From Gaiellasilicea sp035575835 (lineage in GTDB: Bacteria; Actinomycetota; Thermoleophilia; Gaiellales; Gaiellaceae): DNA of 64,000 nucleotides. Within the stretch, counting starts at the first letter, position 1, and each line of letters starts with the position of its first letter. Location: NCBI GenBank assembly GCA_035575835.1, contig DATLXM010000034.1:9311-73310 (forward strand), written 5' to 3'. The notes under the pieces were generated by a model that did no database searches, was not told where the DNA came from, and saw only the letters and a program-made list of their open reading frames with translations. The position numbers and the translations under genes were made by a program. Shown one piece after another: positions 26,926 to 34,165 of the stretch.

Positions 26926-27669
26926 GTGGCTCACCGGGACGAGATCGTGCGCTACGCCGACGAACTGCTCGAGATCGAGCGGTTCCCGGAGTTCGGCCGG
27001 CCCGGGCTCCAGGTCGTCGGTGCCGACGAGGTGACGAGGATCGCGTGCGGAGTCTCGTCCTCGCTCGCGCTCTTCGAGGCCGCGGCCGCGAGCGGCGCAC
27101 AGCTCGTCCTCGTCCATCATGGGATGTTCTGGCGGAACGAGCCGCTCTGGATCGATCGGCGCCAGCGAGGACGGCTGGAAGCGCTGTTCGCCGGTGAGTT
27201 GAGCCTCGTCGCCTATCACCTCGCGCTCGACGCCCACCCGGAGCTCGGCAACAGCGCGCAACTCGCCGGCGTGCTCGGGGTCGAACGGGAGCGCGAGTTC
27301 GGCGGCGTCGGCCTCGGCGGTCGCCTCGCCGCGCCAGTCGGGATCGACGAGCTCGTCGGACGGATCCGGACTGCTGTCGAGCGCGAGCCTCTGGTCTTCC
27401 CTCACGGCCCGGAGCGGATCGAGCGCGTGGCGATCTCCACCGGCGCTGCGGGCTACGACCTGATCCAGGCGGCGCACGAGGGATACGACCTGCTGCTCAC
27501 CGGAGAGCCGGAGGAGCCTAACCTGCACTCCGCCCGCGAGCTCGGGATCCATTTCGTCGCGGCCGGTCATCACGCCACGGAGCGACTCGGCGTGCAGGCC
27601 CTCGCGGCTCATCTGGCCGGACGCTTCGGCCTGGAGTGGGCCTACCACGAGATCCCGAACCCGGTCTAG
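26926..27669 (+). CDS. NIF3-like dinuclear metal protein (YbgI/YqfO family)
   Basis: A 247-residue protein of the NIF3 / GTP cyclohydrolase I type 2 family. The metal-binding LVLVHHGMFW lies near residue 62 and VAAGHHATERLGVQAL near 208; AYHLALDAHPELGN, which holds an expected ligand, is near 92. The family binds two metals, but its biochemical role is not settled. The GTG start lies 32 bp beyond the divergent tRNA gene, and the stop shares a CTAG with the convergent hydrolase gene. Confidence 0.92.
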   Translation: MAHRDEIVRYADELLEIERFPEFGRPGLQVVGADEVTRIACGVSSSLALFEAAAASGAQLVLVHHGMFWRNEPLWIDRRQRGRLEALFAGELSLVAYHLALDAHPELGNSAQLAGVLGVEREREFGGVGLGGRLAAPVGIDELVGRIRTAVEREPLVFPHGPERIERVAISTGAAGYDLIQAAHEGYDLLLTGEPEEPNLHSARELGIHFVAAGHHATERLGVQALAAHLAGRFGLEWAYHEIPNPV

Positions 27670-28502
27670 ATCACGCCCCGGCCGAGCGCCGTGAGCGCGT
27701 CCAGACAGGCCCTCGGTCGCTCGCCGATCACGAGGTGCCCACAGTCGGCCACGACGCGCACGGGCGCGCGCAGCCGTCGCGCGTACTCGTAGGCGTCGTC
27801 GAGTGGCAGCTGAGGATCTCGCGCCCCCCAGAGGACGAGCGAGGGACAGCGGACGTGCTCGAGGTCGCTGCGCGGGTCGTCGCCCACCATCGCCCGGCCC
27901 GCGGTGCGGGTGTCGACGTGCTCCCGCGGCCCCTCGAGAAACCCGTGCACCGCCCGCGGGGAGAGCGCGTGCGGGTCGGAGACGAACCACGGACGAAAGA
28001 GCGCGCGGCGGTACCAGAGGCGCTCCGCGTAGCGATGGCGAAACGGCGCCACCCAGCGGCCGGGGCGCAGGGTCGCCGCGAGCGAGACCATTCGCTGCGC
28101 CCGCCGCGTCCCCGAGGTGATCCCGGCAGGTGCCACGAGCAGCAGTCCACCGACGAGATCCGGGCGCAGGTGTGCGAGCCGCAAGGCGACGAGCCCTCCG
28201 AACGAATGACCCGCAACAATCGCAGGGCCTGCGTCCTCCTGCTGGATCAGGGCCGCGACGGCGGCCGCGAAGTCCGTGATGCTCGCGTCGGCCCGGAGCG
28301 GCTCCGAGCCCCCATGGCCCGGCAGGTCGACGGCGAGCACCCGGTTTCGCTCGGCCAGCTCGGGCAGAAGTTCGGTCCAGTTCGCAGCCGAGCCCCCGAG
28401 CCCGTGCAGGAGCACGACCGGTTCTCCCGTCCCACCCGTGAAGTAGCGCAGACCCGAGGCCCGACGCTCGGCGAGGCCGAGGATGTTCGTTGCAGACGTC
28501 AT
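27666..28502 (-). CDS. alpha/beta-fold hydrolase
   Basis: A 278-residue hydrolase: oxyanion HGLGGS near residue 34, DLPGHGGSE near 59, nucleophile Ser in VAGHSFGG near 95, a lid region (about 130-200), then Asp in LWGARDPQLP near 226 and His in DCGHLVIGERP near 253. It resembles esterases and C-C bond hydrolases; the substrate cannot be read. The promoter of the divergent leader begins inside its 5' end. Confidence 0.9.
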   Translation of the reverse strand: MTSATNILGLAERRASGLRYFTGGTGEPVVLLHGLGGSAANWTELLPELAERNRVLAVDLPGHGGSEPLRADASITDFAAAVAALIQQEDAGPAIVAGHSFGGLVALRLAHLRPDLVGGLLLVAPAGITSGTRRAQRMVSLAATLRPGRWVAPFRHRYAERLWYRRALFRPWFVSDPHALSPRAVHGFLEGPREHVDTRTAGRAMVGDDPRSDLEHVRCPSLVLWGARDPQLPLDDAYEYARRLRAPVRVVADCGHLVIGERPRACLDALTALGRGVI

Positions 28503-28518
28503 CAGGGGAACGTATCCT
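28490..28518 (+). promoter_or_regulatory. sigma-70-type promoter for the leader and small HTH gene
   Basis: TTGCAG (28490-28495), 17-bp spacer, TATCCT (28513-28518). The expected transcript start, about seven bases later, coincides with the ATG at 28526, so the mRNA would begin with a leaderless short reading frame. Confidence 0.6.
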
Positions 28519-28525
28519 CATCGTG

Positions 28526-28555
28526 ATGAAGCATTCTGGGAGGCGGGCCCGTTGA
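28526..28555 (+). CDS. putative 9-residue leader peptide MKHSGRRAR
   Basis: An ATG at the predicted transcript start opens a nine-codon frame (MKHSGRRAR, stop TGA). Its codons for Gly-Arg-Arg-Ala overlap segment 28541-28548, which can pair with 28590-28597. Translation or stalling here could decide which downstream RNA structure forms. Three Arg codons (AGG, CGG, CGT) are the notable feature. It is too short to be proven by sequence alone. Confidence 0.45.
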   Translation: MKHSGRRAR

Positions 28556-28647
28556 TCCCCGCAGACACGACGAGGACGCGAACGATCGAGCCCGCCTGAG
28601 CACCAACGTCTCCGCGGAGACACCGGTGCCGGCGGGCTTTCTCGTTT
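28541..28647 (+). promoter_or_regulatory. attenuator with mutually exclusive stems
   Basis: AGGCGGGC (28541-28548) can pair with GCCCGCCT (28590-28597). The latter can instead pair with GGCGGGC (28631-28637) to form a long hairpin. That hairpin contains GCACC/GGTGC and GTCTCC/GGAGAC inner stems and is followed by TTTCTCGTTT, like an intrinsic terminator. The layout is that of a leader-peptide attenuator or riboswitch. It matches no riboswitch consensus I can recall. Confidence 0.5.
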
Positions 28648-28669
28648 CGCAGGGAAAAGGAGCAGACAG

Positions 28670-28840
28670 ATGGCGAACCACCTGACGCCCGACGAGTTGT
28701 CGAAGGAGCTCGGAATCGAGAAGCAGGACGTGATCCGGCTCTGCATCGAGGAGGGCGTGCCGATCTACCAGGGCAAGATCGACAAGACGCTCTTCCAGGC
28801 TCAGCTGCAGGCGCTAGGGGCATTCCCGACGGCACACTGA
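28670..28840 (+). CDS. 56-residue small protein with helix-turn-helix character
   Basis: The ATG is preceded by AAAAGGAG at an ideal distance. The product reads as a compact helical domain: LTPDELSKELGIEKQDVIRL resembles the first helices and turn of an excisionase/MerR-type HTH, followed by a beta-turn (GVPIYQGKID) and a last helix. It lies behind a structured leader of about 145 nt with its own promoter, so expression is probably controlled by attenuation. Target unknown. Confidence 0.72.
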   Translation: MANHLTPDELSKELGIEKQDVIRLCIEEGVPIYQGKIDKTLFQAQLQALGAFPTAH

Positions 28841-28884
28841 GGACGCCCGGCCGCGAAGCGGCACTTGGGGGCTCTAGCGCAGAA

Positions 28885-29757
28885 CTACCGCGCGGCCGTT
28901 CGCTTCTTGGCGGACGGTCGCGCCGCAGGCTTCTTCGCGGCTCCGTTCGCCTTCGCGCCCGACTTGCCCTTGGCCTCCTCGACGCTGCGGCGGAGCGCCT
29001 CCATCAGGTCGATCACGGGAGCGTCGTCGGAGGCCGGCTCGGGGATCGTGACCGCCTCGCCCGCCAACTTCGCCTCCAGCATCGCCCTCAGGTTGCCCCG
29101 GTAGTCGCTCTGCAGGTCGGCCGGGTCGAAGGCGCCGACGAGGCTCGAGATCACTTGCTGTGCCAAAGCGAGCTCCTGGGCCTTGACGGTGGTCTCCTCC
29201 ACGACCTCCTCGATCTCGGCCTGCGAGTAGACATCGGCGGAGAGATAGAGCGTCTCGAGCGCAAGCGCGTCGCCCTTCGCCCTGATCAGGCAGAACTTCT
29301 CCTTGCCCTGCTGGACGAAGCGGCCGATCGCGGCCATCCCCGTCTCGCTCATCGCGTTCAGGAGGAGCACGTAGGGACGGCGGGCGGCTGCGGCCTGCGC
29401 GGGGACGAGAAAGTAGGTGCGGTCGAAGAAGATCGGATCGACCTCGGTCGCATCGACGAAGCGGGTGATCTCGATCGAGCGGGAGTCGTCGTGCTGGGTC
29501 AGCGCCTCGAGCTCGGCCTCCTCGACGAGCACGTACTGGCCCTTCGCGACCTCCCAGCCCTTGACGATCTCGTCAGGGCCGAGCTCGCGGTCGTGCGTGG
29601 GGCAGAAGCGCTTCTGCTTGATCGGCGTCCCGCAGTCGCGGTGCAGGAGCCGGAACGACACGTCCGACGCTCGCGCGGCCGGTTTCGTCGCCGGCGCGAG
29701 GCCGACGGGGATCGAGACGAGTCCGAAGCTGAGCGAGCCGTTCCACGTCGTGCGCAT
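28885..29757 (-). CDS. ku: DNA end-binding protein Ku
   Basis: A 290-residue bacterial Ku that binds double-strand ends in non-homologous end joining. WNGSLSFGLVSIPVGL at the N terminus, DCGTPIKQKRFCPTHDREL near 50 (with its two Cys), and FLVPAQAAAARRPYVLL near 120 are characteristic. The C terminus is the usual Lys/Ala-rich extension (AAKKPAARPSAKK). ATG 29757 fits the family N terminus. Ku normally works with LigD; no ligD is in the window. Confidence 0.95.
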   Translation of the reverse strand: MRTTWNGSLSFGLVSIPVGLAPATKPAARASDVSFRLLHRDCGTPIKQKRFCPTHDRELGPDEIVKGWEVAKGQYVLVEEAELEALTQHDDSRSIEITRFVDATEVDPIFFDRTYFLVPAQAAAARRPYVLLLNAMSETGMAAIGRFVQQGKEKFCLIRAKGDALALETLYLSADVYSQAEIEEVVEETTVKAQELALAQQVISSLVGAFDPADLQSDYRGNLRAMLEAKLAGEAVTIPEPASDDAPVIDLMEALRRSVEEAKGKSGAKANGAAKKPAARPSAKKRTAAR

Positions 29758-29843
29758 GACGCTCCAAAGTCTAGAGGGACCACGGGGTTTCCCCGACGAG
29801 CGGGCATTTCCTCCTCGCTTCGGCCACGAGTAGAGTTTGATCG

Positions 29844-31634
29844 ATGAGTGGTAAACGCACGATTGCACGCCTCTGGCGCGACGCAGCCTCGGCTGGGCGG
29901 ACGAATCCCGCCTACCTCGAGCAGGACGGCGCGAGCTGGAAGCCGATCTCCTGGGCCGAAGCGTCGAGGCGCGTCGATGCCTACGCGAACGGCCTGCTCG
30001 CCCTCGGCGTCCGGAAGGGCGACGCGTTCGCAATTCTCGCGACGACGCGGGTCGAGTGGGCGCTCTTCGACTTCGCGCTCGGACAGGTGGGCGCGATCGG
30101 CGCGGCGATCTATGCGAACAGCTCCCCGAAGGACGTCGGCTACATCCTCGAGCACTCGGATTCGGTCGGTGTCCTCTGCGAGGACGCGGATCAGCGCGCA
30201 AAGGTGGAGTCCGTTCGAGACGGGATCGGGCGTCTCGAGCACGTGCTCACGTTCTCCGACCTGGAGCAGCTCGCGGAGCAGGGCCGCGCCTACGCCATGG
30301 AGTATCCGAAGGCCCTCGCGGACGCTGCAGAGTCCGTCGACGAGGACGATCTCTTCACGTACATCTACACCTCCGGGACAACCGGCCCACCCAAGGGCTG
30401 CATGATCACGAACCGCAACTACTACGCGATGGTCGCAGTCGTCGACGATCTCGAACGGTTCACCGGCCCGGACGACACGATGCTGCTCTACCTGCCGCTG
30501 GCGCACAACTTCGGGCGGCTGATGCACCTTTCCGGCCCGTACGTCGGCTACACGATCGCGTTCCTGCCGGACCCGCTTCAGGCCGCCGCCGCGCTCGCCA
30601 CCGTCCGGCCGACCGTCTTTCCGAGCGTCCCCCGCGTCTACGAAAAGATCCACACCGCCGTCGTCGGCAAGTTCGACGAGGCGACCGGTGCGCGGCGCAA
30701 GCTCGTCGACTGGGCCCTCGGGGTTGGTCGGCGCGTCAGCGCGCTCCGACGAGCGGGCGATCCCGTCCCGCGCGGACTCGCGGCGCAGCACCGCCTCGCC
30801 GACCGGCTCGTCTTCGCCAAGGTGAAGGCGCGGCTCGGTGGACGCCTCGTGACGGCGATCTCCGGCGGGGCGCCGCTCGCGCTCGAGATCGCCGAGTTCT
30901 TCCACGCGATCGACATCCTGCTCGTCGAAGGCTACGGGCTGACCGAGTGCACGACCGCCGCGACGACGAACACGCGTCAGGCCTTCCGCTTCGGCACCGT
31001 CGGCAAGGCGCTGCCCGGGTTCGAGCTCAAGCTCGCCGGCGACGGAGAGCTCCTCGTCAAGAGCGAGACCGTCTTTGGCGGGTACTACAAGGACCCTGCG
31101 GCGACCGCCGAGGTGCTCACCGACGACGGCTGGCTCCTGACGGGGGACATCGCGGAGATCGACGCGGACGGCTATGTCACGATCACCGATCGCAAGAAGG
31201 ACATCATCGTCACGGCCGGCGGCAAGAACGTGGCGCCACAGAATCTGGAGAACGAGCTCAAGTCGTCGAAGTACGTCTCGCAGGCGCTCGTCGTCGGCGA
31301 CCGGAAGCCCTACGTCGCGGCCCTGATCACGCTCGAGCCAGAGGAGATCGGCAAGTGGGCCGCTGAGCACGGGCTCCCGGGCGGCGTCCCCGAGCTGTCT
31401 CGGGAGCCGCAGGTGCAGGACCTGCTGCAGGAGGTCGTCGACGCGGTTAACGCCGATCGCTCACGCTACGAGCAGGTGCGCAAGTTCTCGATCCTCCCGC
31501 GGGACTTCACGATGGAGGACGACGAGTTGACGCCAACGCTAAAACTGAAGCGCCGCGTCTGCAAGGAGCACTTCGCTGCGGAGCTCGACGAGCTCTACGC
31601 CGGCGAAACGCTGAACCGCGCCACCGCGATCTGA
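29844..31634 (+). CDS. long-chain acyl-CoA synthetase (AMP-forming)
   Basis: A 596-residue adenylate-forming ligase of the FadD15 type, which activates fatty acids to acyl-CoA. The P-loop YIYTSGTTGPPKGCMITN lies near residue 172, EGYGLTECTTAAT near 364, GWLLTGDIAEIDADGYVTIT near 430, and DRKKDIIVTAGGKNVAPQNL near 448. The catalytic Lys is expected in LTPTLKLKRR near residue 570. It stands divergent from ku and would feed the acyl-CoA dehydrogenases found upstream in the window. Confidence 0.95.
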   Translation: MSGKRTIARLWRDAASAGRTNPAYLEQDGASWKPISWAEASRRVDAYANGLLALGVRKGDAFAILATTRVEWALFDFALGQVGAIGAAIYANSSPKDVGYILEHSDSVGVLCEDADQRAKVESVRDGIGRLEHVLTFSDLEQLAEQGRAYAMEYPKALADAAESVDEDDLFTYIYTSGTTGPPKGCMITNRNYYAMVAVVDDLERFTGPDDTMLLYLPLAHNFGRLMHLSGPYVGYTIAFLPDPLQAAAALATVRPTVFPSVPRVYEKIHTAVVGKFDEATGARRKLVDWALGVGRRVSALRRAGDPVPRGLAAQHRLADRLVFAKVKARLGGRLVTAISGGAPLALEIAEFFHAIDILLVEGYGLTECTTAATTNTRQAFRFGTVGKALPGFELKLAGDGELLVKSETVFGGYYKDPAATAEVLTDDGWLLTGDIAEIDADGYVTITDRKKDIIVTAGGKNVAPQNLENELKSSKYVSQALVVGDRKPYVAALITLEPEEIGKWAAEHGLPGGVPELSREPQVQDLLQEVVDAVNADRSRYEQVRKFSILPRDFTMEDDELTPTLKLKRRVCKEHFAAELDELYAGETLNRATAI

Positions 31635-31639
31635 CTGAT

Positions 31640-31667
31640 TTGACAAAATACCCCCCAGGGGTATTAT
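31640..31667 (+). promoter_or_regulatory. promoter with embedded CsoR-like copper operator
   Basis: TTGACA (31640-31645), 16-bp spacer, TATTAT (31662-31667). The palindrome ATACCCCCCAGGGGTAT (31648-31664, 7-bp arms) covers the spacer and half of the -10 box. CsoR/RicR repressors bind TACCC-GGGTA-type palindromes of this kind. The expected start site falls on the ATG at 31674, so the transcript should be leaderless. Confidence 0.75.
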
Positions 31668-31673
31668 GTCGGG

Positions 31674-32129
31674 ATGAGCACACCACAAGCCTCTCTCAAC
31701 TCGGTCGCGTTCAGCGCGACCGCCCACTGCCTCACGGGCTGCGCGATCGGCGAGGTCCTCGGCTTCGTGATCGGCACGGCCCTGGGTTGGTCCGATCTGC
31801 CCACGATGGCGCTCGCGATCGCGCTTGCCTTCCTGTTCGGGTACTCGCTGACGATGCTTCCCCTGCTCCGGAGCGGCCTCGCGCTCGGAGCGGTCATCCC
31901 GCTGGCCCTGGCCGCGGACACGTTCTCGATCACCGTGATGGAGATCGTGGACAACGCGATCATGCTCCTGATTCCCGGCGCGATGGAAGCAGGTCTCGGC
32001 GACTTCCTTTTCTGGGGGAGCCTCGCTGTGGCGCTTTCGATCGCCGGCGCTGCGGCTTTCCCGGTCAACCGCTGGCTGATCGCCCGTGGCAAGGGCCACG
32101 CAGTCGTTCATGGCCACTACGCTCATTGA
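31674..32129 (+). CDS. DUF4396 membrane protein, probably copper-responsive
   Basis: A 151-residue protein with four membrane helices; the first holds SATAHCLTGCAIGEVLGF, the Cys/His-bearing hallmark of DUF4396. His and Cys in helix 1 and a His-rich end (HAVVHGHYAH) could bind copper. It is expressed from a promoter with a CsoR-like operator and followed by a DUF305 lipoprotein, another family often found with copper genes. The biochemical role is unknown. Confidence 0.88.
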   Translation: MSTPQASLNSVAFSATAHCLTGCAIGEVLGFVIGTALGWSDLPTMALAIALAFLFGYSLTMLPLLRSGLALGAVIPLALAADTFSITVMEIVDNAIMLLIPGAMEAGLGDFLFWGSLAVALSIAGAAAFPVNRWLIARGKGHAVVHGHYAH

Positions 32130-32201
32130 TCCGCCCGCTCCACTCGGCCGAACCAGCCGACCGAGTTCGTCTTTCCGAATCCGATCGAAGGAGCTCGCCC
32201 G

Positions 32202-32783
32202 ATGTTGCGCACGCTCGTTGTGATCGTCGCCTCCGCTGCCGCGGTGCTCGCGCTGAGTGGCTGCGGAGGGGACGACAAGTCCCAGGCGGCCGAAACTGCT
32301 GCCAACGGGGCACCGTTCGACCAGGCTTTCATCGACGCGATGGTGCCGCATCACCGCGAGGCGATTGCGATGGCGAAGGAGGCACAGGAGGGCGGCCTTC
32401 AGACGGAGGAGCTCCAGACCGTCTCGACGGAGATCATCGCCGCCCAGGAACGTGAGATCGCCCAGATGCTGGACTGGCGCAAGGAGTGGTTCGGGTCACG
32501 CGAGATCGGCGCCGGCGGGGCCGCCGCCCTCGGCCTGAGCGACGACGAGGCCGGGATGGAGATGCACGAGTCCGGCTCGATCGCGACGTCAGGCGACGTC
32601 GACCAGGCGTTCGCGCAGGGGATGCTCCCCCACCATGAAGGCGCGATCGCGATGGCGAAGCTCGCTCAGGACAGGGCGAGCCACGAGGAGATCCGGACGC
32701 TGGCCGACGAGATCGTCGAGGCCCAAGAGCGCGAGATCGAGGTCCTGCAGAAGCACTCCGGCGGCGGCATGAACCACGGCTGA
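32202..32783 (+). CDS. DUF305 lipoprotein, likely copper-associated
   Basis: A 193-residue protein with a lipoprotein signal ending LALSGC (Cys about 21). It carries two DUF305 repeats, each with a metal-ligand-like pattern: FIDAMVPHHREAIAMAKEAQ near 45 and FAQGMLPHHEGAIAMAKLAQ near 138. The end is His/Met-rich (GGGMNHG). DUF305 proteins are predicted extracytoplasmic metal binders. It lies 72 bp after the DUF4396 gene, probably in the same copper-controlled transcript. Confidence 0.9.
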   Translation: MLRTLVVIVASAAAVLALSGCGGDDKSQAAETAANGAPFDQAFIDAMVPHHREAIAMAKEAQEGGLQTEELQTVSTEIIAAQEREIAQMLDWRKEWFGSREIGAGGAAALGLSDDEAGMEMHESGSIATSGDVDQAFAQGMLPHHEGAIAMAKLAQDRASHEEIRTLADEIVEAQEREIEVLQKHSGGGMNHG

Positions 32784-32814
32784 CCCCCCAGGGGGGCGCA
32801 CCGTCTCGGAAGCT

Positions 32815-33963
32815 CTAGAGGCGGCGCGCTCCCACCCAGGTCTGCGCGTACCAGGAATCGGAGAGGCTCGAGATCTTGACGACGTCGCCCGTCTTCGGTG
32901 CGTGGATGAACTGACCGCCACCGATGTACATCCCGTTGTGCCCCAACCCGTTGAAGAAGACGAGATCGCCCGGCTGCAGCTGATCCTTCGAGACGGCGGT
33001 GCCCAGGCCGTATTGCATCGCGGCGTTGTGGGGGAGCGAGACGCCGATCTTGGCATATGCGTAGAGAATCAGGCCCGAGCAGTCGAACCCCGAAGGATCG
33101 GCCCCGCCCCAGCGGTACGGCACGCCGAGGAACTGCATCGCGACCCCGACCGCCCCGCCGTAACGAGCGGCTGGCGCGGCCGCCGGCGCTGCGGGCGCCG
33201 ATGCGGGCGCGACTGTTGCCTGGGCCGCGGCTGCGGCCGGCGCTGCTGCCTGGGCCTGGGCCTGGGCCTGCGGCCGGGCCGTCGCGGCCGCGAGGCGGGC
33301 CTTTGCCTGCGCCACGAGCCGGACCTGGCGACGGGCCTCCGCCGCCTCGATCTGGGCGATCTGACCCTTGATCGACGTCAACATGCGCTGCCGCTCTCTG
33401 AGCTGGCCCTCGATCGAACGGCGTTGACTTGCGCGTTCCGCCACGACCGCCGCCTGATCCTTGCGGGCCTGCTCGAGCCGAGCCTCGCGGGACGTGACCT
33501 CTGCCTTGAACGCCTCGACCTCGCGGAGCACGCGAGCGTCCTGGTCGGAGATGCGCTCGACGGCGTCGAGGCGGTTCAGGAGGTCGTCCAGAGACGCGGC
33601 GCCGAGCAACACTTCCATCGTCGACGACTCGCCGCCATTGACGTAGAGGGAGACGAGTCGTTCAGAGAGGTGGGTCTGGGCGCCTTTCAGGCTCGATTGG
33701 GCGACCACCAAGCGGCGGCCGTTCGTGCGGAGATCGCCGTCGATTCCCTCGAGCTTGATGTTCGCGAGGTTGTAGGCCTCGGCGGCGTGTCCGAGTTGAC
33801 CGTCGATCTCGCGGATCTGATTCAGGACGTCCTGCGCCTGTGCCCGCTTCGCCGAGACCGAGGGGTCTGCAGCAGCTGATTTGACGGAGCCTCCGGCGAC
33901 GGCCACGAGAATCGCGCCCAGAAGCGTGAGGAGCGCCGGCGCCTGCCTCAGTCTCGAACTAAT
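32815..33963 (-). CDS. secreted NlpC/P60 peptidase with PcsB-like coiled coil
   Basis: A peptidoglycan endopeptidase of about 382 residues: signal peptide, long coiled coil (about residues 40-220), Ala/Pro/Gln linker, and NlpC/P60 domain with catalytic Cys in GFDCSGLILYAY and His in GHNGMYIGGGQFIHA. The first ATG/GTG/TTG is GTG 33906, which cuts off the signal peptide. An ATT at 33963 with GGAG seven bases upstream supplies it (LRQAPALLTLLGAILVAVAG). TTGCGG-N17-TAGGGT is at 34043-34071. It forms a divergent pair with a related 3D-domain protein. Confidence 0.85.
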   Translation of the reverse strand: MSSRLRQAPALLTLLGAILVAVAGGSVKSAAADPSVSAKRAQAQDVLNQIREIDGQLGHAAEAYNLANIKLEGIDGDLRTNGRRLVVAQSSLKGAQTHLSERLVSLYVNGGESSTMEVLLGAASLDDLLNRLDAVERISDQDARVLREVEAFKAEVTSREARLEQARKDQAAVVAERASQRRSIEGQLRERQRMLTSIKGQIAQIEAAEARRQVRLVAQAKARLAAATARPQAQAQAQAAAPAAAAAQATVAPASAPAAPAAAPAARYGGAVGVAMQFLGVPYRWGGADPSGFDCSGLILYAYAKIGVSLPHNAAMQYGLGTAVSKDQLQPGDLVFFNGLGHNGMYIGGGQFIHAPKTGDVVKISSLSDSWYAQTWVGARRL

Positions 33964-34042
33964 GCCGTGCTCCGAGCGGGAGACGACAGGGCTCGATCAT
34001 CGGCGGCACCCACTGGGGGGCGAGGTCCGTCACAAGCATGGC

Positions 34043-34071
34043 ACCCTAGCAGCGTTGTCGGACGACCGCAA
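34043..34071 (-). promoter_or_regulatory. promoter for the NlpC/P60 gene
   Basis: On the minus strand TTGCGG (34066-34071), 17-bp spacer, TAGGGT (34043-34048). The transcript would start near 34036, giving a leader of about 70 nt before the putative ATT start. No known riboswitch was recognised in the leader. Confidence 0.6.
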
Positions 34072-34165
34072 CCCGTAGACAAGCCAAAAACGCCCCTCCC
34101 AGGGGTCGCCTCACCCAGCACAAACACGCCCTTTTCCAGCGAACCTGTGCTACGGTCCACCCCTC

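Noticed and set aside
32784..32796. CCCCCC-A-GGGGGG palindrome after the DUF305 stop as a second CsoR site
   Set aside because: It lacks the flanking TA/AT of the operator and lies after the gene; more likely a short termination hairpin.
33964..34165. Cyclic-di-AMP (ydaO) riboswitch before the NlpC/P60 gene
   Set aside because: Such riboswitches often precede wall hydrolases, but the leader lacks the conserved ydaO core blocks I can recall.
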